Position numbers and translations under genes: made by a program | Part shown: piece by piece, positions 40,600 through 51,580 of the stretch | How the letters are laid out: each line of letters begins with the position of its first letter | Numbering within the stretch: the stretch's first letter is position 1 | The notes under the pieces: model-generated | Told to the model about the DNA's origin: nothing | The model's database searches: none | What the model saw: the letters and a program-made list of their open reading frames with translations, nothing else | From: Paramoeba atlantica | Taxonomy: Eukaryota; Discosea | Direction of reading: 5' to 3' | Length of the DNA: 64,000 bases | NCBI GenBank assembly: GCA_977017575.1 | Contig: CDRNVI010000062.1 | Span: 62,001-126,000 of the forward strand

Positions 40600-42366
40600 T
40601 TTGCGTGTGCTGAAGGAGAGATGCGCTCTTCTTAAGGATGGTGAGTGGGGAAACTTGATTCCGAGTTCATCAACATGCTACAGGGGGGCGCAAGTAGGGA
40701 ACGCCCTCGGCGGATTTAGAAAAACGTTCAGTTTTTTGTATGTTGGTGGACATTTGGGTTCTCCATTTTCTCCGTGGTCTCCCGCAGGGGGTTGAGTACG
40801 TGTGCGTCGATAGCCTGTATCAAGCAGTCGTTGGGGATACTTTGATCCGCAACAGTCTTCGGCGTCGTGGTAGCAAGGATGACTTTTATGGGAGGTGTTT
40901 GTCACCACTGGGTTGTGATTTATTGGTGAGAAAAGTACAAACATGCATTGGTTCCCCTGAGAAAGTTTCTATGTATTGTATATTATTATGCTGTATATGT
41001 ATCCCTTCCCTCATCTCCCACCACCCCGCTCGGAACAGGTTCCGAGTCCCCATGCGCTGCAGGACCCTACTACGGGACCACGCGGCGTGCCTTCACTATC
41101 CGGCGACACCGGTACTTCTGCGCGTAGGAGGCTTCCATATACCGGAAGTCTCCCACACGGCGAGCAAACACGTTGTATGCGTGTTCTAGAGGATGTTCTA
41201 TGCACCTCTCTTGCTCACCAGACGTGGCGGATTCTGTGGGACCCCGATGCTCATGATGCATCATGAACCATGACTCCATTTGCCAGCATGCATCCATGGC
41301 CCTGACCATGTTGTATCATGAAGCATGGAAGTCATTTGTAGCATGTACGATGGGAATACCATCCGCGTCCCACAAATCCGTATATCTTCCCTGGCAGGAC
41401 TACGCTCTCCTCCCGTCTCGGGACCTCTTATCCCGATGAAGCCGTTCTTTTCGTTTCCCCAGGGGGGTATGCCGTGCTTTTCCCGGTGTCGTAGAGTGAG
41501 GCGACAGGTTCAGCAGGGAGCGCCCTTTGCGTCACCCCTGCTGATCCCAGTATCTCTACAGGTTTTCGCCCTGTATGAATAAAACCAAATATCTGAATCC
41601 ACGTTCAAGCACTATGTGCGCGGCAACAATACACGGGAGCGAGCAAATTTTGCGAAAAAAAACATGATAATTGTTCATGACTTAGCTGTATGAAGGTGAC
41701 AGATATTGTCTTTGTAAAAAGAAAAAGGTGTAGAAAGAAGAAGGAAGACACGCGGAAAGATTTCCAAGAAAGAGAAATGTAAATGCGTAATAATGTTTAT
41801 TCATTTCACGCAGACTGTATTCATGCTTCACAGCTCAGGGCTTAACATAGACTTCTTTGCTTCATTAAGCACAGGAGACTCCACTATACGGGGAAAAATC
41901 GCAAATGGTGATACTCCGCTAGCCATTCTAAGTAATGTGGTTCTAAGTAAGAGGAAAGTTCTTGCCCTGCCTTTCTATAGTACAAACGCCATATACGTCA
42001 CTAATTATAAAACTACTGAACAGTGGTCCTCTTGGAGAAGTAGCACCTCCACCGATAGCAGAGGGCTCGACGGGAAAGCGTTGGGTGCAGTACTTGTCGT
42101 ATCTGGTGTCTTGCGGGGCGTTGGAGGATTTCAAGGCCAACAATGCTAGCGAAACTATTCCGATCTTCGCTAATTACTTGGCAGTGTTTAACACCGAAGA
42201 TAGCGCAAGAGCTATTCTGGATATGCGCGCTCTAAATGCTCTTACAACGTCAGATGGTGTACCCTTCTCTATATGTAGTGCGCCATACTTTATTGGCGTA
42301 CTCCGCAGTCTGGATTTCACAAGGTTTAAATTGCGAACTGTCCACGCGGACATATCCAATGCATAG
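40600..42366 (+). other. Retroelement-like fossil remnants
   Basis: The plus-strand stretch 42150-42366 encodes RAILDMRALNAL and VHADISNA, resembling the region up to motif A of a reverse transcriptase of LTR-type or DIRS-type elements. RGLPQGV near 40790 may be another scrap. Old, broken, and not assignable to a family; GC-rich sequence at 41020-41540 is otherwise unexplained. Confidence 0.35.
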
Positions 42367-42549
42367 TATCAAAAACCAATTGGTAAACCATTTCGAAAGC
42401 GTCGTTGTGTCCTCCGTGGCCAGCAAATTTTACAATGTACCGTGCTTCCTATGGGTTATAAATATTCATGTGGAATACAGGGGGGAAATTAAGTTGTGTC
42501 AACAAAAATCGTGTTATTTTCTGGGATAGGCAAACTCATTTTTTGCCCA

Positions 42550-43019
42550 CGATGTCACGTTTACTTTCTTTTTGCTTTTATGTGGAAAAAAGAGCTCTTA
42601 GCTGCAGTTTATCGGTAACCCGGGGAACGGTATATTATTCAAATCGGAATTTGAATAATACTGTTACACTGCCGACTAATATTATTGAGTTTTTAATTAT
42701 AGGCAAAGCTATGCAACTTTTAATTAAAAAATCAATAATTTTTGTGCCAATAATTTTTGTAGAAATTTGTACATATCGACAAACAATAGAAGTTGTTAGT
42801 AGAGGGGCGGAAAAACCCAAAAGTAGGTCAAAAGTTTTTGTTTGCTCTCAAAAAGATTCAAGAATTTTTATGGGGAAGAAAGTTGTTTTTCACCAAAAAA
42901 TTATTATACCTAGGAGGTACAATAGGTGTTCCTAGGTAAAATAACCCGGACGGTGGTTTGCATCTCTCTAATCTTGTCAAATGCGTTGCGAAGGGCAGGT
43001 TATTAAATGGTCATTAAGT
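42550..43019. repeat. Direct repeat copy 2 and left arm of a large inverted repeat
   Basis: 42550-42927 repeats 40086-40463. From about 42660 to 43019 it is also present inverted at 48599-48920, including CTCTCTAATCTTGTCAAATG and GGTCATTAAGT right at the inner border. The two arms enclose elements F and G1. Confidence 0.85.
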
Positions 43020-43388
43020 GAGGGGATGCGGGTGTGATCTCGCATGATCTCACGACCGGGTGTTGACATAAAGCCAATCTCGATCCTCCTGCGTCAAATC
43101 TTCTCATAAAATTTGAGTTTTTGTGCAAAATCTATGCCACTCTTCTCTAAAAAGTGGTTGCCAAGATCAGACCTCATGAGAAATTCAAAAACTGACCACA
43201 AAGATAAAAAAATGTTTCTCGCCTAAAATTGACAACTTTTAAATAGAAAAACAATAAATTTTGTACCATGAAATTTAGCGATAAGAATTTTTGGCTTGGG
43301 TGTATTAGAATAATATAGTGTTATGCGGCTCTATTTGAATAATATAACGTTATTTGAATACTATAGTGTTAATTTGAATACTATAGTG

Positions 43389-43690
43389 TTAATTTGAATA
43401 AAATAGTTGTGAGTAGCGAAAAATGCGGTTTTGGTGGATGATAAAGCAAAGGTTTGTCTAAAATCCTGTCCATAATGCCAAAAATTGGCGATTTGAATAT
43501 TATACGGTTATTTGAATTAAATATAATTCATACTATATAATATAATTTAACTATAATTTATATAGTGTTAATTTGAATAAAATAGTTGTGAGTAGCGAAA
43601 AATGCGGTTTTGGTGTATGATAAAGCAAAGGTTTGTCTAAAATCCGGTCCATCATGCGAAAAATTGGCGATTTGAATATTATACCGTTAT
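43389..43690. repeat. Two direct repeats of about 120 bp
   Basis: AGTTGTGAGTAGCGAAAAAT through GGCGATTTGAATATTATA occurs twice (from about 43406 and 43582). The surrounding 43300-43770 is full of TTGAATAATATAGTGTTA words, and ends at 43752-43776 with ATAATATACCGTTCCCCGGG, the inverted form of the motif at 42620. Confidence 0.85.
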
Positions 43691-43834
43691 TTGAATAATA
43701 TAGTGTTAATTTGAATAATATAGTGTAATTTGAATAATGTAGCGCTATTGAATAATATACCGTTCCCCGGGCTACATGAAGTATCGGAACTCCAAGATAC
43801 GGTACTCGCGTTGTCAGGTTGACGAGACTAATTT

Positions 43835-44137
43835 ATGGATCCGGAAGTACAACCACGTAGAACTCGTAAGAAACCAACGTGGGTATTGACTCTTACGGAA
43901 GTTGCAAGGAACGGTAAATCGGTAAGCACTGTATGGTTATACGTAAACGATCGAAATAAAGAAATCATGGAGCGGGTGATCAGGGTGCATACATTGGACA
44001 ACCAACGTACCATAGTAACTACAGACGGGTGGAAAAGATACTCGAATGTTATTTCATTTTGCGATCACTTTACTGTGAACCATTCCAGTAAAGGTCGAAG
44101 AGTCATGTCATTCAGCAGTAGAGCGGGCTATACGTAA
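43835..44137 (+). pseudogene. Merlin/IS1595-type transposase fragment
   Basis: The plus-strand peptide has KSVSTVWLYVNDRNKE and TIVTTDGWKRYSNVISFCDH, matching the segment around the second catalytic Asp of the transposase at 38644 (VITDEWAAYRG). First-D and E regions are missing. An old fragment inside element F. Confidence 0.6.
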
Positions 44138-44952
44138 ACAAGGTAGGCTATCAATGCCGTTGAGAGAGTTTAAGCAGACCGAGGCGTTGTTTACCTTACT
44201 TTTTCTAGACTCTTCTTTCTAGACTTTCTAGTGAGTAGCTTGTTAATGAAAGCGAAGATGAAGATTGGAAGTTCATACAAAGGTTACATTTGTAAGTTAC
44301 GACGAAATAACCTTCAAAATCGGCGTCAATTACATGCAGTACAAGAAAAGAAAAAAAGTGTATTTTTTTGAGACAAGGAATGGAAAATGTATTTAACCGC
44401 ATTTAACATTTCGAAAACATGAGTATTAAGCTTTTTATGCACTATCGTAAATTTTCAAAAAATGACTACAATATAAGTCATCTGCAGCTAAACAATTGTT
44501 TTTCAACGAACATTCAACGAACATATCCCCAATCCCCAATTACATTCACAAACAAAAAGGATGCTCCCCTTTTTCAGCAAAAAAAAATCGATGTATGTTC
44601 GTGTTTCCGTTCATCGAAAAGGACGTCCTGTTCGATGAATATTCATCGAATGCCCCCCTCCCCAAATATTGTATAGAGTTGAGTCATTCTCATGGTAATC
44701 TGGTGCTCTATTGAATCAGGAAGGATGCAAATCTACTGGTCTATTAAATAAATAAAAATTATTAAGTAGCAAACTAAAGCATGATCTTGATATAGTATCA
44801 CCGTCGACGAAAATAAGGAACGTTCGCTGTGCATTCGATTATAAATATATTTTTTTATAATTAATTATAATTCTACTTTTTTAACACATTCCTATTTGTA
44901 ATAAATATTTCCAAACCTTTCGCTTCTTATGACTCCGAAAAAAGTGATACAG
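44138..44952. other. AT-rich stretch inside element F
   Basis: No gene recognised. The last 60 bp (ATTTCCAAACCTTTCGCTTC onward) are the conserved 3' flank of HMG gene 3, shared with HMG gene 4. Confidence 0.4.
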
Positions 44953-45456
44953 CTACTTTCGTTGTTCCACCAGCTTTTCAATGAGTGCGTTACCCTTGTT
45001 ACGGACCTGTGCTGCCTCAACTGAAAGTTCTTTGCGTTGAGCGGCTGACAACTTCTGGTATTTGGCAGATACTTTCTTTGCCACCGCGCGGAAACAAGCT
45101 TTAGTATTCTTGTGGTTGCCCTTCTCTGCCTTGTATATCGCCGGCATGACACGTCGCACGAACAAACTATAAGGGCGACATTTAGCACCTTGAACTTGCG
45201 CTTTCAGTGACTGTTTTCGCTTCATATTCTCGGCAGCAATCTTGCTGAAGGATTGCACTTGAACAGGAGATAACTTTTTAAAAGAGGCATGTACTCCGGC
45301 GAGATCTGGAGATCCTTTTTTACCTTTGAGAAACTTTGACATAAATACACGCAGCGCACTTGTCGGGGCTGATTTTCCAGCCCACGGCTTATTGATAACT
45401 TTATGACGAAGCTTTGCGATGTTCTTGGTGAGGTTTGGAAGCGCACGAGAAAACAT
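44953..45456 (-). CDS. Two-HMG-box protein 3
   Basis: 167 residues, ATG at 45456. FSRALPNLTKNIAKLRHK start, box 1 with SAPTSALRVFMSKFLKGKKG, box 2 with CRPYSLFVRRVMPAIYKAEK. The downstream flank and the GAAAACATTAGAGATAGAAA start region are shared with copy 4, so these two are the closest pair. Lies inside the inverted ends of element F, convergent with the transposase fragment. Confidence 0.78.
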   Translation of the reverse strand: MFSRALPNLTKNIAKLRHKVINKPWAGKSAPTSALRVFMSKFLKGKKGSPDLAGVHASFKKLSPVQVQSFSKIAAENMKRKQSLKAQVQGAKCRPYSLFVRRVMPAIYKAEKGNHKNTKACFRAVAKKVSAKYQKLSAAQRKELSVEAAQVRNKGNALIEKLVEQRK

Positions 45457-46299
45457 TAGAGATAGAAAGACAGAGAATTAGACAAAAAACCTAGTATGAG
45501 ATAAAATAAGATAATTTATTAGCCTTAACCTTTTACCTGTAGATTTATTGAGGGAGATATGGTGAGCATCTAACTCGTCTTCTAAGATTAATTCCGCGAG
45601 CGTGGAATGGGCGTAAAGCGAGTAATCCGGCGAACGGTATATTATTTAAATCGCCATTTAATTAATATAGTGTTAAAATTTCTATCAAAAGAATATAGCG
45701 CTATCTAATATTTAAATACCGTAGTAGTAGGTCCGCCATAGTGGGAAAATGAGGTGAATTTTGCCATTTAAATAATAAATTTATAATAATTAATAAATAA
45801 TTTTAATTCATGGCACAATTGTTTTTTAAATAAAAGTTCAATTTTTGGCTGGAAACATTTTTTTAATTTTTTGTCAATTTTTGAATTTCTCATGAGGTCT
45901 GATCTTGGCAACCACTTTCTAGAGAAGAGTGCCACAGATTTTTGTACAAAAACTTAAATATCATGACAGGATTTGACGAAGGGAGAGCAAGAGGCTTTTC
46001 TTCAACACCCGGTCGTGGGATCATGCGAGATGATCTTGCATCTCACATCACACCCACAGCCCCTCACTTGAGGGGCTGCGGGTACTTCGACCGAGACCGC
46101 ACCGAGACCGCGGTTCGTATTTTCGGTGGGGAGAGATAGAAAAACAGCCAAAAGTTTACATTTGTTTTTATTTTTAAGTGGAATTTCGAATTCGGTGTAC
46201 GCTTCTAGCTATATTTTCCTTTGTTTCTTTCTCTGAATCATTTTCATCCTTTTTACTAACAACGGCGCGTTTTTCTTTTCCCGTAAACTTTTCTCCTAA

Positions 46300-46950
46300 A
46301 TGTTTATGAATATCGAGAGCAATGACGCATTGCAAGAACGATTGACTGCTCTTGAGCCTGAGACAAGTGCCGAACACAAACTCTTCGATGTCATCAAGGC
46401 TTCGACGATCCGGGTCTTTACGAAGAGGCCCGACGTTTTCTCCAAGCCACGTTTGGAGATAAGCAATGCGGAGCTCAGTAGTAAAGTGGATGAAATCGCA
46501 GGGCGCGTGTCACGCACGATGGACAACTTCCTACCTGTTGCACGCTCTGTGTGTGGCATTGACTTGACCTCGTGCATCGTGACTCGCGCCCTGTTCCACT
46601 TGGTTGACCGCCGGGGCCATCTGCATCTGAGCGTCCGCCCCCGGAGCGCGTACTTCCTTGGAGAGGCAGCTGCCGACCTTGAAGAGTACCTTCAAGAAGA
46701 CCCCCTCTTTTCCCCCCATCGCCAAGGTGAAGTGGGCGACTTTGTGGACAGCGTGTGGCGCTCTGTTTCCGGGAAGCGGTCTCGCGTTTGCCAGCAGTGG
46801 CGTCAGCGCAAGCGGACCGCTTCTCGTCAAAATGAATCAAGCAGCGGGGCTGAAGTCTCGCCACCACCCCCAGAATACAATCCTCCCTCGTATACGGTGG
46901 CCAGCCCGATCGCTACTTCGGATCGTTCGGTTCGTTTCCCGGCCTTATAG
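46300..46950 (+). CDS. ORF1 of GAGGGG-type transposon, unknown family
   Basis: 216 residues from the ATG at 46300. Conserved blocks shared with the protein at 54432 are FTKRPDVFSKPRLEI, SRTMDNFLPVARSVCGIDLT, LFHLVDRRGHLHL and GEVGDFVDSVWRSVSGKRSR. After residue 160 it becomes basic (RQRKRTASR), then Pro-rich, and ends with TSDRSVRFPAL. It is not the Myb-like or YqaJ-nuclease partner known from Harbinger or ISL2EU elements. The basic patch suggests nucleic-acid binding. It precedes the transposase by 290 bp on the same strand. Confidence 0.75.
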   Translation: MFMNIESNDALQERLTALEPETSAEHKLFDVIKASTIRVFTKRPDVFSKPRLEISNAELSSKVDEIAGRVSRTMDNFLPVARSVCGIDLTSCIVTRALFHLVDRRGHLHLSVRPRSAYFLGEAAADLEEYLQEDPLFSPHRQGEVGDFVDSVWRSVSGKRSRVCQQWRQRKRTASRQNESSSGAEVSPPPPEYNPPSYTVASPIATSDRSVRFPAL

Positions 46951-47240
46951 GTGTGCTCCACATGAGACGAGAAAGTACGAAGGTAAGACGGTAATAAGGT
47001 CTTACGAAGGTAAGACGGTAATAAGATGGCAAAGAAGGTAATAAGGCAAGTTAAGGTAAGGCAATTTCGTTCCCACTACTGTTCTGTTCGATTTTCCCTA
47101 ATTACTAGCTCATTCCACTAATTGTTATTTCATTCCACTAATTACAAGTACATGCTAAAATATTTCCGCCCAATAATAATACAACCCTACTTATTTTGCT
47201 TTTAAATCGAAATTTCTTTCAATCGTTTCATTCTCTCTCT

Positions 47241-48185
47241 ATGTTTGGCATCTCGATAGCACAGGTGTGGGAGTTCTACAACGAGCTCCGACGTGTGCAT
47301 GGATCCGATGTTACGGAGACTGATTACCGTCGTGTTCAGTCATCATTGTGCATCTGTTCTCTGAATTGCACATGGGAACAGTTGTACGATGTCCAAAGGG
47401 CGTGGCTCTCACCGGACGCCCCGTTGATTTCAATTCGGACTCTCCGGGATGATTTTACTCGTGTGGCGCAGCTGTGCCGTTCACCCCTGCTCATGAACCC
47501 CGAGCTACGGTTTACCCAGGGAGTATCATGGTTATCTGACGTAACCTGCATGCTGGACGTCACGACGATCCCATGTCGTGCAAGAAAACCGAGAGAAACA
47601 CCTGATGAAACCACCCGAGATAGCACCTATTCGGGAAAGCACCGGCAGCACTGCTTCAAGGTGGAAGTTTGGCTAACACTGGCCGGAGTTCCATTCTTCT
47701 TTCGCGGACCAGTTGTTGGCAGCATGCATGATGCCAAAATTTATAAGAGTACTAGTGTGCATCGTACTCCGCTGTTCACTCACCACAAAGATGAAATGTT
47801 CTTGGCCGATCTAGGGTACATAGGTTGTGCGCACTGCCTTGTACCCTATAAGAAAACTGGCCGTGGTCTCACCGATGATGAAAAACGTGTGAATGAAAGG
47901 ATTTCACTGATTCGCTCTCGAATTGAGCGACGTTTTGCACATTTCGACAAGTTTCGTTTTCTTCATGGTACTGATCATGATATACCATGGGTCAGAGACG
48001 CTTTTCAAAATGTTTCTGTAGTTACGTATGGACTGCTGGCTACTCAGCCGCAGCATGATTTCGATTCGATTATAAATTTAAGTTTGAAATCTACAAGTGA
48101 TGAAGGTGAGTGTTTATGTAGTAAAGGGTGCGGTGTAGTTGATGGTATCGAAAGCCGCAGAGAGTGGCTTAAGGAAAAAGCCTAA
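47241..48185 (+). CDS. DDE_4-type (PIF/Harbinger-like) transposase
   Basis: 314 residues from the ATG at 47241 (the longer frame starts with TTG); TAA stop. The catalytic triad is readable: D106 in MLDVTTIPC, D190 in FLADLGYIG and E229 in RSRIERRFAHFDKF, 38 residues after the second D. The linking motif VVGSMHDAKIY (157-167) is typical of the DDE_4/IS5-like fold. The N-terminal 100 residues probably bind DNA but show no clear HTH. All motifs are intact. Downstream the element ends at 48598. Confidence 0.88.
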   Translation: MFGISIAQVWEFYNELRRVHGSDVTETDYRRVQSSLCICSLNCTWEQLYDVQRAWLSPDAPLISIRTLRDDFTRVAQLCRSPLLMNPELRFTQGVSWLSDVTCMLDVTTIPCRARKPRETPDETTRDSTYSGKHRQHCFKVEVWLTLAGVPFFFRGPVVGSMHDAKIYKSTSVHRTPLFTHHKDEMFLADLGYIGCAHCLVPYKKTGRGLTDDEKRVNERISLIRSRIERRFAHFDKFRFLHGTDHDIPWVRDAFQNVSVVTYGLLATQPQHDFDSIINLSLKSTSDEGECLCSKGCGVVDGIESRREWLKEKA

Positions 48186-48598
48186 AAAATCAAATAAGTG
48201 TGCTAAGTAATTTTATTTACTTATGGGCGGGGGGAGGGGGTAGGCTTCCGGTGGGCCTAGGGGGTGTACACCAAAAAGTAAAATATTTACGTTCAAGGCT
48301 CGTGATAAATTTGTAGTTATAAATGAGTGTATCAGGGTTACCCCTTTCTTTGGTAAAATCACGCGTATATTCCTTTTAGTAGATTTGTTACTAACCGTAC
48401 AGATTTGTTAATAACCGTAAATTTCATTGAGATTTCCTCTCCAACAATGTCCGGATTCATGTAGCCTCGCCTTCGCCTTCTACGCCCCTGCCCCCACCCC
48501 CCACCCATTCCACGCTTTCTGTTCTTGCACTCAGATAAGTGCGTACGCCGCACCGAGACCGCGCCGAGACCGCACCGAATCCCCACCCGCAGCCCCTC

Positions 48599-48920
48599 AC
48601 TTAATGACCACTTATTGTCCTTCCCTTCGCAACGCATTTGACAAGATTAGAGAGATGTAATTTATTTTTCTTCTTGTCTACCACGATTTCAAATCTAATG
48701 TTTTGGTGAAAAGCTACTTTGCTCCCCGTAAAAAATCTTGAATCTTTTTGGGGGCAAAAAAACCCTTTTGACCTACTTTTTGGTTTCTTCCGCCTCTCTA
48801 CCAAGAACTTCTATTAGTCGATATGTACAAATTTCTAGAAAATTTACTGTAACAAAAATTATTGATTGTTCAATTAAAAGTTGCAGAGCTTCGCCAATAA
48901 TTAAAAGCTCAATAATATTA
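48599..48920. repeat. Right arm of large inverted repeat
   Basis: Reverse complement of about 42660-43019; includes CATTTGACAAGATTAGAGAG. Cut at TA 48919-48920 by the next element. Confidence 0.85.
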
Positions 48921-49666
48921 CTGTCCCTTTCATAAAATCTGTCCCCCCTACTTAAGAGTCCGTGGGGTACCCCCCCTACTTAAGAGTCCTTTTTGACGGA
49001 TCCTCGGGCTGCCTGCGGCGCGAAGTGCTGCCAGATTTGTTTTTTGATTTTTTTCTATTTTCTTTGATTTTTTTTGTTGTCTGCCCATTGCGTTTAGTTG
49101 CGTTTTTAATATTTCTAAGCTATTTATATTTGATGGTACTCCGAGGAAGGAGCAGACTACGGGAAGGCATGTTACACAACCATCCTCCTCAGCCCTCTTC
49201 AACTCTCTCACGAACTGATCGAAGTTCTTCTCCCCTCCGATCACCCTCCTCACACGAGAACGGCAAATTTGCCGACCAAACCCCTTCATCTATCTCCCCA
49301 CCTAACCACGGTAACCTTCCGTTACCCCATTCCGGGAGCCAAGCTCGTTCTCTTCTATCCCAAGTGTGCGCGGTATTGTATTACGAGTATCATTATATTC
49401 TCCTGCATATCAAGGGTCATATTCTGAATATTTATGACAGTTTTTTTTTGAACATGCCTCAGTAGCACGTCGGGTACAGACGCCGACCTTCATTAGACAA
49501 AAATAGAAAAAAAATAGAGAAACACATGGACAAAAAAGGAACCGGCCATATTGAAATTTTATGAAAAAATGCTGACCCCCCCACTTAAGAGTCCGAAAAA
49601 TTGTGACCCCCCCACTTAAGAGTCCAAATGCCCAAAATCGGCGGACTCTTAAGGAGGGGGGGACAG
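48921..49666. mobile_element. C-rich-ended TIR element (CTTAAGAGTCC type)
   Basis: Ends CTGTCCC at both sides next to TA. The motif CCCCCCACTTAAGAGTCC occurs five times near the ends (48944, 48970, 49575, 49605 and inverted at 49643). Part of the middle is also found at 6010-6075. No gene. Confidence 0.8.
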
Positions 49667-49726
49667 TAATTTTAATTATAAAATATAAAACTTTTAGATT
49701 TATAATTACCCCCCCTCTAATAACTA

Positions 49727-50707
49727 CCGTCACCCCCCCCTTTATACTTCCGCCGGTTTCGGTACTTTTGGAAGTATAAAGGCGGGGGTCTGACTTTCGG
49801 AAGTATAAAGGGGGGGTCTGATTTTTTGAAAAATCCGCGAAACAAATATTTTTGAAAAAGGGGCAAAAAAAAAAAATGCGCCGCTTCGCGGCGCTGGTTT
49901 CCTATTATTCTATCTAAAAATCAATCATCTAATCTCCAAACATGCAGGGCACAATGTTTGCTTCCGTGTTTCACTTGCACACAATCAACATACGCTGTAT
50001 ATTACGCTGTAGTGAATACGTGTCGGGACGATCTACCATTAGAAGCTTCATGGGACAGTCTTTGAAACGAGGTACATTCGCCTTTGCTGCAGCAGGCGCA
50101 TGTCCGCGCTGGCTGTCATCCCGCCCAGTTCGCTAAGGAGGAGTTCGTCATTTTTTTCGCATCTCGACATGTTTGTCCTCGTGCAAACCCCATCGCGCTT
50201 GCGATCACGATAGACTTTTTTCTAGAAAAGTCCGACACCATTTTTTCGGATGGAGCGGATGGTTCGAGATCAGACGCCGTACTTCTCGCTGATTTGTGGA
50301 GCACTGCTACTCGAATGACACACATTCAACTTCTCCTACATTGTTGGGTTCTTTCCTCCCTGGGGTGAACCGACGGACACTGGTAATGTCGCAGGCTCCG
50401 CGCTTGAAACCATTATTTCGTTGGGAGGCCGAACGCGATGAAGAGGGGGATAAAGCTTAACCCACTGTGAGTATTGACATGGGAAAAAATACGGCAAATA
50501 ATTTAAATGTATATCTAGCAATATCTCTACACACATCTCTAACGTTTAATAAAAAAAATGTAGAAAATTGTTATAAAAAATGCTTCGCGGCGTATTTTTT
50601 TTGGGACCGGAAGTATAAAGGTGGGGGGCTGATTTTTCATCTGGATGAAAACGGAAGTATAAAGGGGGGGGTTGACCCCCCTGAAGTATAAAGGAGGGGG
50701 GTGACAG
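49727..50707. mobile_element. C-rich-ended TIR element (CTTTATACTTC type)
   Basis: Ends CCGTCACCCCCCCCTTTATA and inverted CTGTCACCCCCCTCCTTTAT, with TA at 49725-49726 and 50708-50709. GGAAGTATAAAGG is repeated five times or more near the ends. The middle (49940-50460) contains gene-like but unrecognised sequence. Confidence 0.8.
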
Positions 50708-51551
50708 TAATTATAAATAGAAAATATACAGTGTTATATTTAATTACGGTATTATTTAATTACGCTTTTAAGGTTATTTTTGGCTAAAATTAATCTTAAT
50801 CAAATTAACCGTAATATAATCCACTCGTAAATTAATAATTTTTGAACACACTTTTTGAGTAACGTTTAAGCGCCCAAGCCATTGGATTCGTCTGAGATCA
50901 TTTTATAAAGGTTTGTGTTTCGCGCTGACGTAGTTCCCTGGCCATTTGCTTCTGAGAGAGCTTCTCCCCCGGGAAGAACAGGAAGCGTTTTACCGAGAGA
51001 ATGAGGTTCCAGGCGGTCACAATCTTCTCGTCAGGGGATTTAGATGGGAACCTACGGCAAACATGTGCTAAGTGTTCTCTCCACGCGGGGGTCTGGACTG
51101 CATAAAGTTTGCGCAGAGCCCCTCCCCAACAGTTCCGCCAGGTTTTCGGACGGGGCGTGGTCGGTTCCTTCTGTATACGCGCTCTGTGTGCATGGGGGCG
51201 TAACGGAAACAGGTTCGGACGGAATTACGGCCGTGTGTGCGGGCTCCGGCTGGAGGGGGCTGGCCGTAATGGCTGCCACCGCGATCCCTTCGAGTATCAT
51301 CTCGCTGACGAGCGGGGTGGGCTCCGCCATAAGGACCGGCGCGAGGCTGCCTTCCTCAGAGTGTGGCTCACCGGCGTGCTGGTTGCCATCCCCCTGACGA
51401 GGGAAGTTCGGTTCAGAACCTTTCGGGAGGTTACCGGCCTTTGCGGGAATGCTGCGGGTTGCGGTGGGGCCCTAGCCTTAGGGGGGGATGTTACGTAAGG
51501 GCCTGAAGGGAGGCTGCGCACGACAGACCGAGTATTGCGAGTCTTGCGGTG

Positions 51552-51580
51552 AGGTCCCGGGTTAGCCTCGATGCAGCCCC
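51552..51580 (-). other. 2A-like motif
   Basis: Encodes GCIEANPGP; the consensus is D-x-E-x-NPGP, with Cys in place of Asp here. It follows an Arg/Leu-rich stretch (ELVRCNLRR). Confidence 0.5.

Larger units (their letters stand above)
43020..46065. mobile_element. Element F: about 195-bp TIRs, carries HMG gene 3
   Basis: Left end GAGGGGATGCGGGTGTGATC; right end, inverted, GAGGGGCTGTGGGTGTGATG. The inverted similarity runs about 195 bp to CAAGATCAGACCTCATGAGA. Inside are a Merlin-type transposase fragment (43835-44137), tandem repeats (43389-43690) and HMG gene 3. The end motif is shared with G1 and G2. F abuts G1 with only ACTT between. Whether HMG gene 3 is cargo or F is a chance pair of ends is open. 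Confidence 0.7.
46070..48598 (+). mobile_element. Element G1: two-gene DDE_4 transposon
   Basis: Ends GAGGGGCTGCGGGT in inverted orientation, followed on both sides by copies of ACCGAGACCGC (subterminal repeats). ACTT stands at both outer borders (46066-46069, 48599-48602). It carries two plus-strand genes, ORF1 (46300-46950) and a transposase (47241-48185). Both genes are open, so this may be an intact autonomous element. Confidence 0.85.

Noticed and set aside
50084-50368. A plus-strand frame of 94 codons
   Set aside because: Lies in the middle of the C-rich element 49727-50707; plausible composition but no family and no second copy, so not called as a gene.
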